This document shows, in pieces, positions 62,764-64,000 of a DNA stretch of 64,000 bases. The DNA is taken from the NCBI GenBank assembly GCA_001939145.1, contig LSRX01000008.1, positions 2,134,351 through 2,198,350 on the forward strand, written 5' to 3'. The notes beneath the pieces were generated by a model. That model saw only the letters and a list, made by a program, of their open reading frames with translations, ran no database searches and was not told the origin of the DNA. How positions within the stretch are numbered: position 1 is the first letter of the stretch; every line of letters starts with the position of its first letter. Source of the DNA: Symbiodinium microadriaticum. Lineage: Eukaryota > Sar > Dinophyceae > Suessiales > Symbiodiniaceae. The position numbers and the translations under genes are program-made.

Positions 62764-63706
62764 CATGCGTAACTTCTGGGCGTGCTTCTCCGACATGAGC
62801 TGAACGGTTCGGGTATGACCCTCCAGCTGTTTCTTGGCCATCTTGAAGCTTCCTAAACCCTAAACCCTAAACCTTGCATTTCTGACTCCGGCTGAGTTCT
62901 TCGGCAGCGGAGGCGGTCGCATCTTGGGTGTATGTAGTCATCCCAGAGGACATCCGAGGGCAACGCACCTTGACGGATGGATCTTCGAGTTCCTTTGCTT
63001 CAAGGGCATCGCCCCCAAAATTGTGTAGAGAGAATCCCAAGGCCCCCTAATTACGAAATCATACCCTTACACCATTTTAGAGATCCCCTGAAAATCTAAA
63101 CCTTCTTCCAATATTCGGAATGCAACAATCACATAAGTGTTCGGCTCTGAGCTAAACCCTAAACCTTAAACGCTAAACCCTAAACCTTAAACTTTAAACC
63201 CTAAACCCTAAACCTTAAACCTTAAACCCTAAACCCTAAACCTTAAACCATAAACCCTGAACCCTAAAGCCTAACCCCCTGGCTCTGGCAGCCTCAGCTC
63301 AGCCAAAGCAACTGATCCGGACCGGGAGCCCTCAAAGGCCCGTTAATGGAGCCCTTATGGACCTCAATAGTGGATATTTAGGGTATTTTAAGGTTTAGGG
63401 GTTTAGCGTTTAGGTTACACCTTAATAGTGGGTGTTTCGGGTATTTGGGGTGAGGGTTTAGGGTCTAGGGTAAACCTTAATAGTATTTAGGGTATTTGGG
63501 GTATTTTAGGGTTTCGGTGGTTTAGTGTTTAGGGTAATCCTAAATAGTGTATTTAGGGTATTTTAGAGGGTAGTTGGGGGGTCTAGGGATTCGATGTGCT
63601 TTGCACCATTCCACCGGCCGTACACACAAGTCGACATTGGGTGCGGCTGGTGAAGGGAAAGACTTGTAGAAAAGCCGCGGCGCCCTTCGAAAGCTTTCAA
63701 GACCAT
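62764..63706 (-). CDS. unrecognised minus-strand gene, several candidate exons
   Basis: The minus-strand exon at 62873-63046 is open for 58 codons (NFGGDALEAKELEDPSVK; TTYTQDATASAAEELSRSQK) and ends AAG|GTTTAG. The next, 62764-62841, starts ATG in phase 0 (MAKKQLEGHTRTVQLMSEKH) and ends with a GC donor. Both peptides look like charged helices. Upstream candidates on the same strand are 63276-63330 (SGSVALAELRLPEP; AG|G acceptor) and an open stretch at 63588-63706 (MVLKAFEGRRGFSTSLSLHQ). The phase between 63276 and 63046 does not fit, so an exon is missing or these are two genes. A downstream terminal candidate is 62591-62640 (DKCEDPWEATALSPKSL, then stop). No family recognised. Introns are telomere-like repeats. 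Confidence 0.45.
63340..63580. mobile_element. family M element expanded by TTTAGGG-like repeats
   Basis: Ends TTAATGGAGCCCTTATGG and TTTAGAGGGTAGTTGGGG match 36930-37032 in reverse. The middle repeats AATAGTG..TTTAGGGTATTT about four times, adding roughly 150 bp. Confidence 0.65.
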
Positions 63707-63975
63707 TGCTGAGTTGCCCACCACTAAACCCTAAACCCTCAACCCTAAACCCGAAACTCCAAGCCCTGAAACCTTAAAAGACCCAAAGCTCTACAGCCCT
63801 AAAGCCCGTGCCCTTTAAGGTAACAAGGAGCCCAGCTCTGAAGCCCTAAACCCAATCCCTTTAAGGAGCCCTAAACCCTAACCTTAAACCCTGACCCCCT
63901 AAACCCCAAATCCCCCCCAAAAAAAACCTTAAGCCCAAACCCCTTAACCCTAAAGGGCTCAGGGTTTAGGGTTTG

Positions 63976-64000
63976 CCCATAAGCTCCATTGTAGTTCCTT
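63976..64000. mobile_element. family A element, cut by window end
   Basis: CCCATAAGCTCC then GTAGTTCCTT; only the left arm is in the window. Confidence 0.6.

Overview
This is a eukaryotic nuclear window, most likely dinoflagellate (perhaps Symbiodiniaceae-like). Three observations support this. Degenerate TTTAGGG/CCCTAAA telomere-type repeats are scattered through the whole window. The exons I could reconstruct use GT, GC and GA 5' splice sites with mostly AG|G acceptors. A broken gene at 54320-55620 carries the ubiquitin-like plus WG-repeat architecture (GDSSAVRDQLKNVQQIQA) that is abundant in dinoflagellates. No bacterial-style operons, ribosome binding sites or CRISPR arrays are present. 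The species call is inference.

Long ORFs mislead here. The two largest (39113-45613, both strands) are a 21-bp satellite of about 308 copies. The real genes are chains of short exons (about 35-210 bp) set in introns built from telomere-like repeats, ~90-bp inverted-repeat elements and microsatellites. I joined exons by splice-site position and reading phase. The best models, all on the minus strand, are: 60S acidic ribosomal protein P1 (382-4203; 3' end off the window); a CFAP36/BART-domain protein (30073-35618; 5' end not found); an unrecognised complete 260-residue protein in seven exons (36094-47392) whose third intron contains the 6.5-kb satellite; a CxxC-containing protein (52319-53748, partial); and another unrecognised gene (62764-63706, partial). 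Many further candidate exons lie on both strands, several of them inside the introns above. Taken singly these are weak.

Layout. 1-4.2 kb: RPLP1 exons in telomere-like introns. 4.2-7.1 kb: inverted-repeat elements. 7.1-9.3 kb: 125-bp tandem repeats and a family of 29-nt hairpins. 9.3-14 kb: repeats, an assembly gap (12411-12931) and more elements. 14-17.6 kb: plus-strand candidate exons and a very regular 58-bp higher-order telomere-like array. 18-29 kb: repeats, microsatellites, a second gap (24836-24917) and scattered exons. 30-36 kb: CFAP36-like gene. 36-47.4 kb: the seven-exon gene and satellite. 47.4-54 kb: repeat duplication at a one-N junction, plus-strand exons, and the CxxC gene. 54-56 kb: broken ubiquitin-like/WG-repeat gene. 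56-64 kb: mixed exons, elements and telomere-like blocks.

The main biological point is the intron landscape. At least a dozen families of short inverted-repeat elements occur, many flanked by TA. One insertion inside another element shows a clean TA duplication. Several element copies contain an internal block of TTTAGGG repeats that sister copies lack. This suggests telomere-like sequence is added or amplified at sites inside mobile elements, perhaps during break repair.
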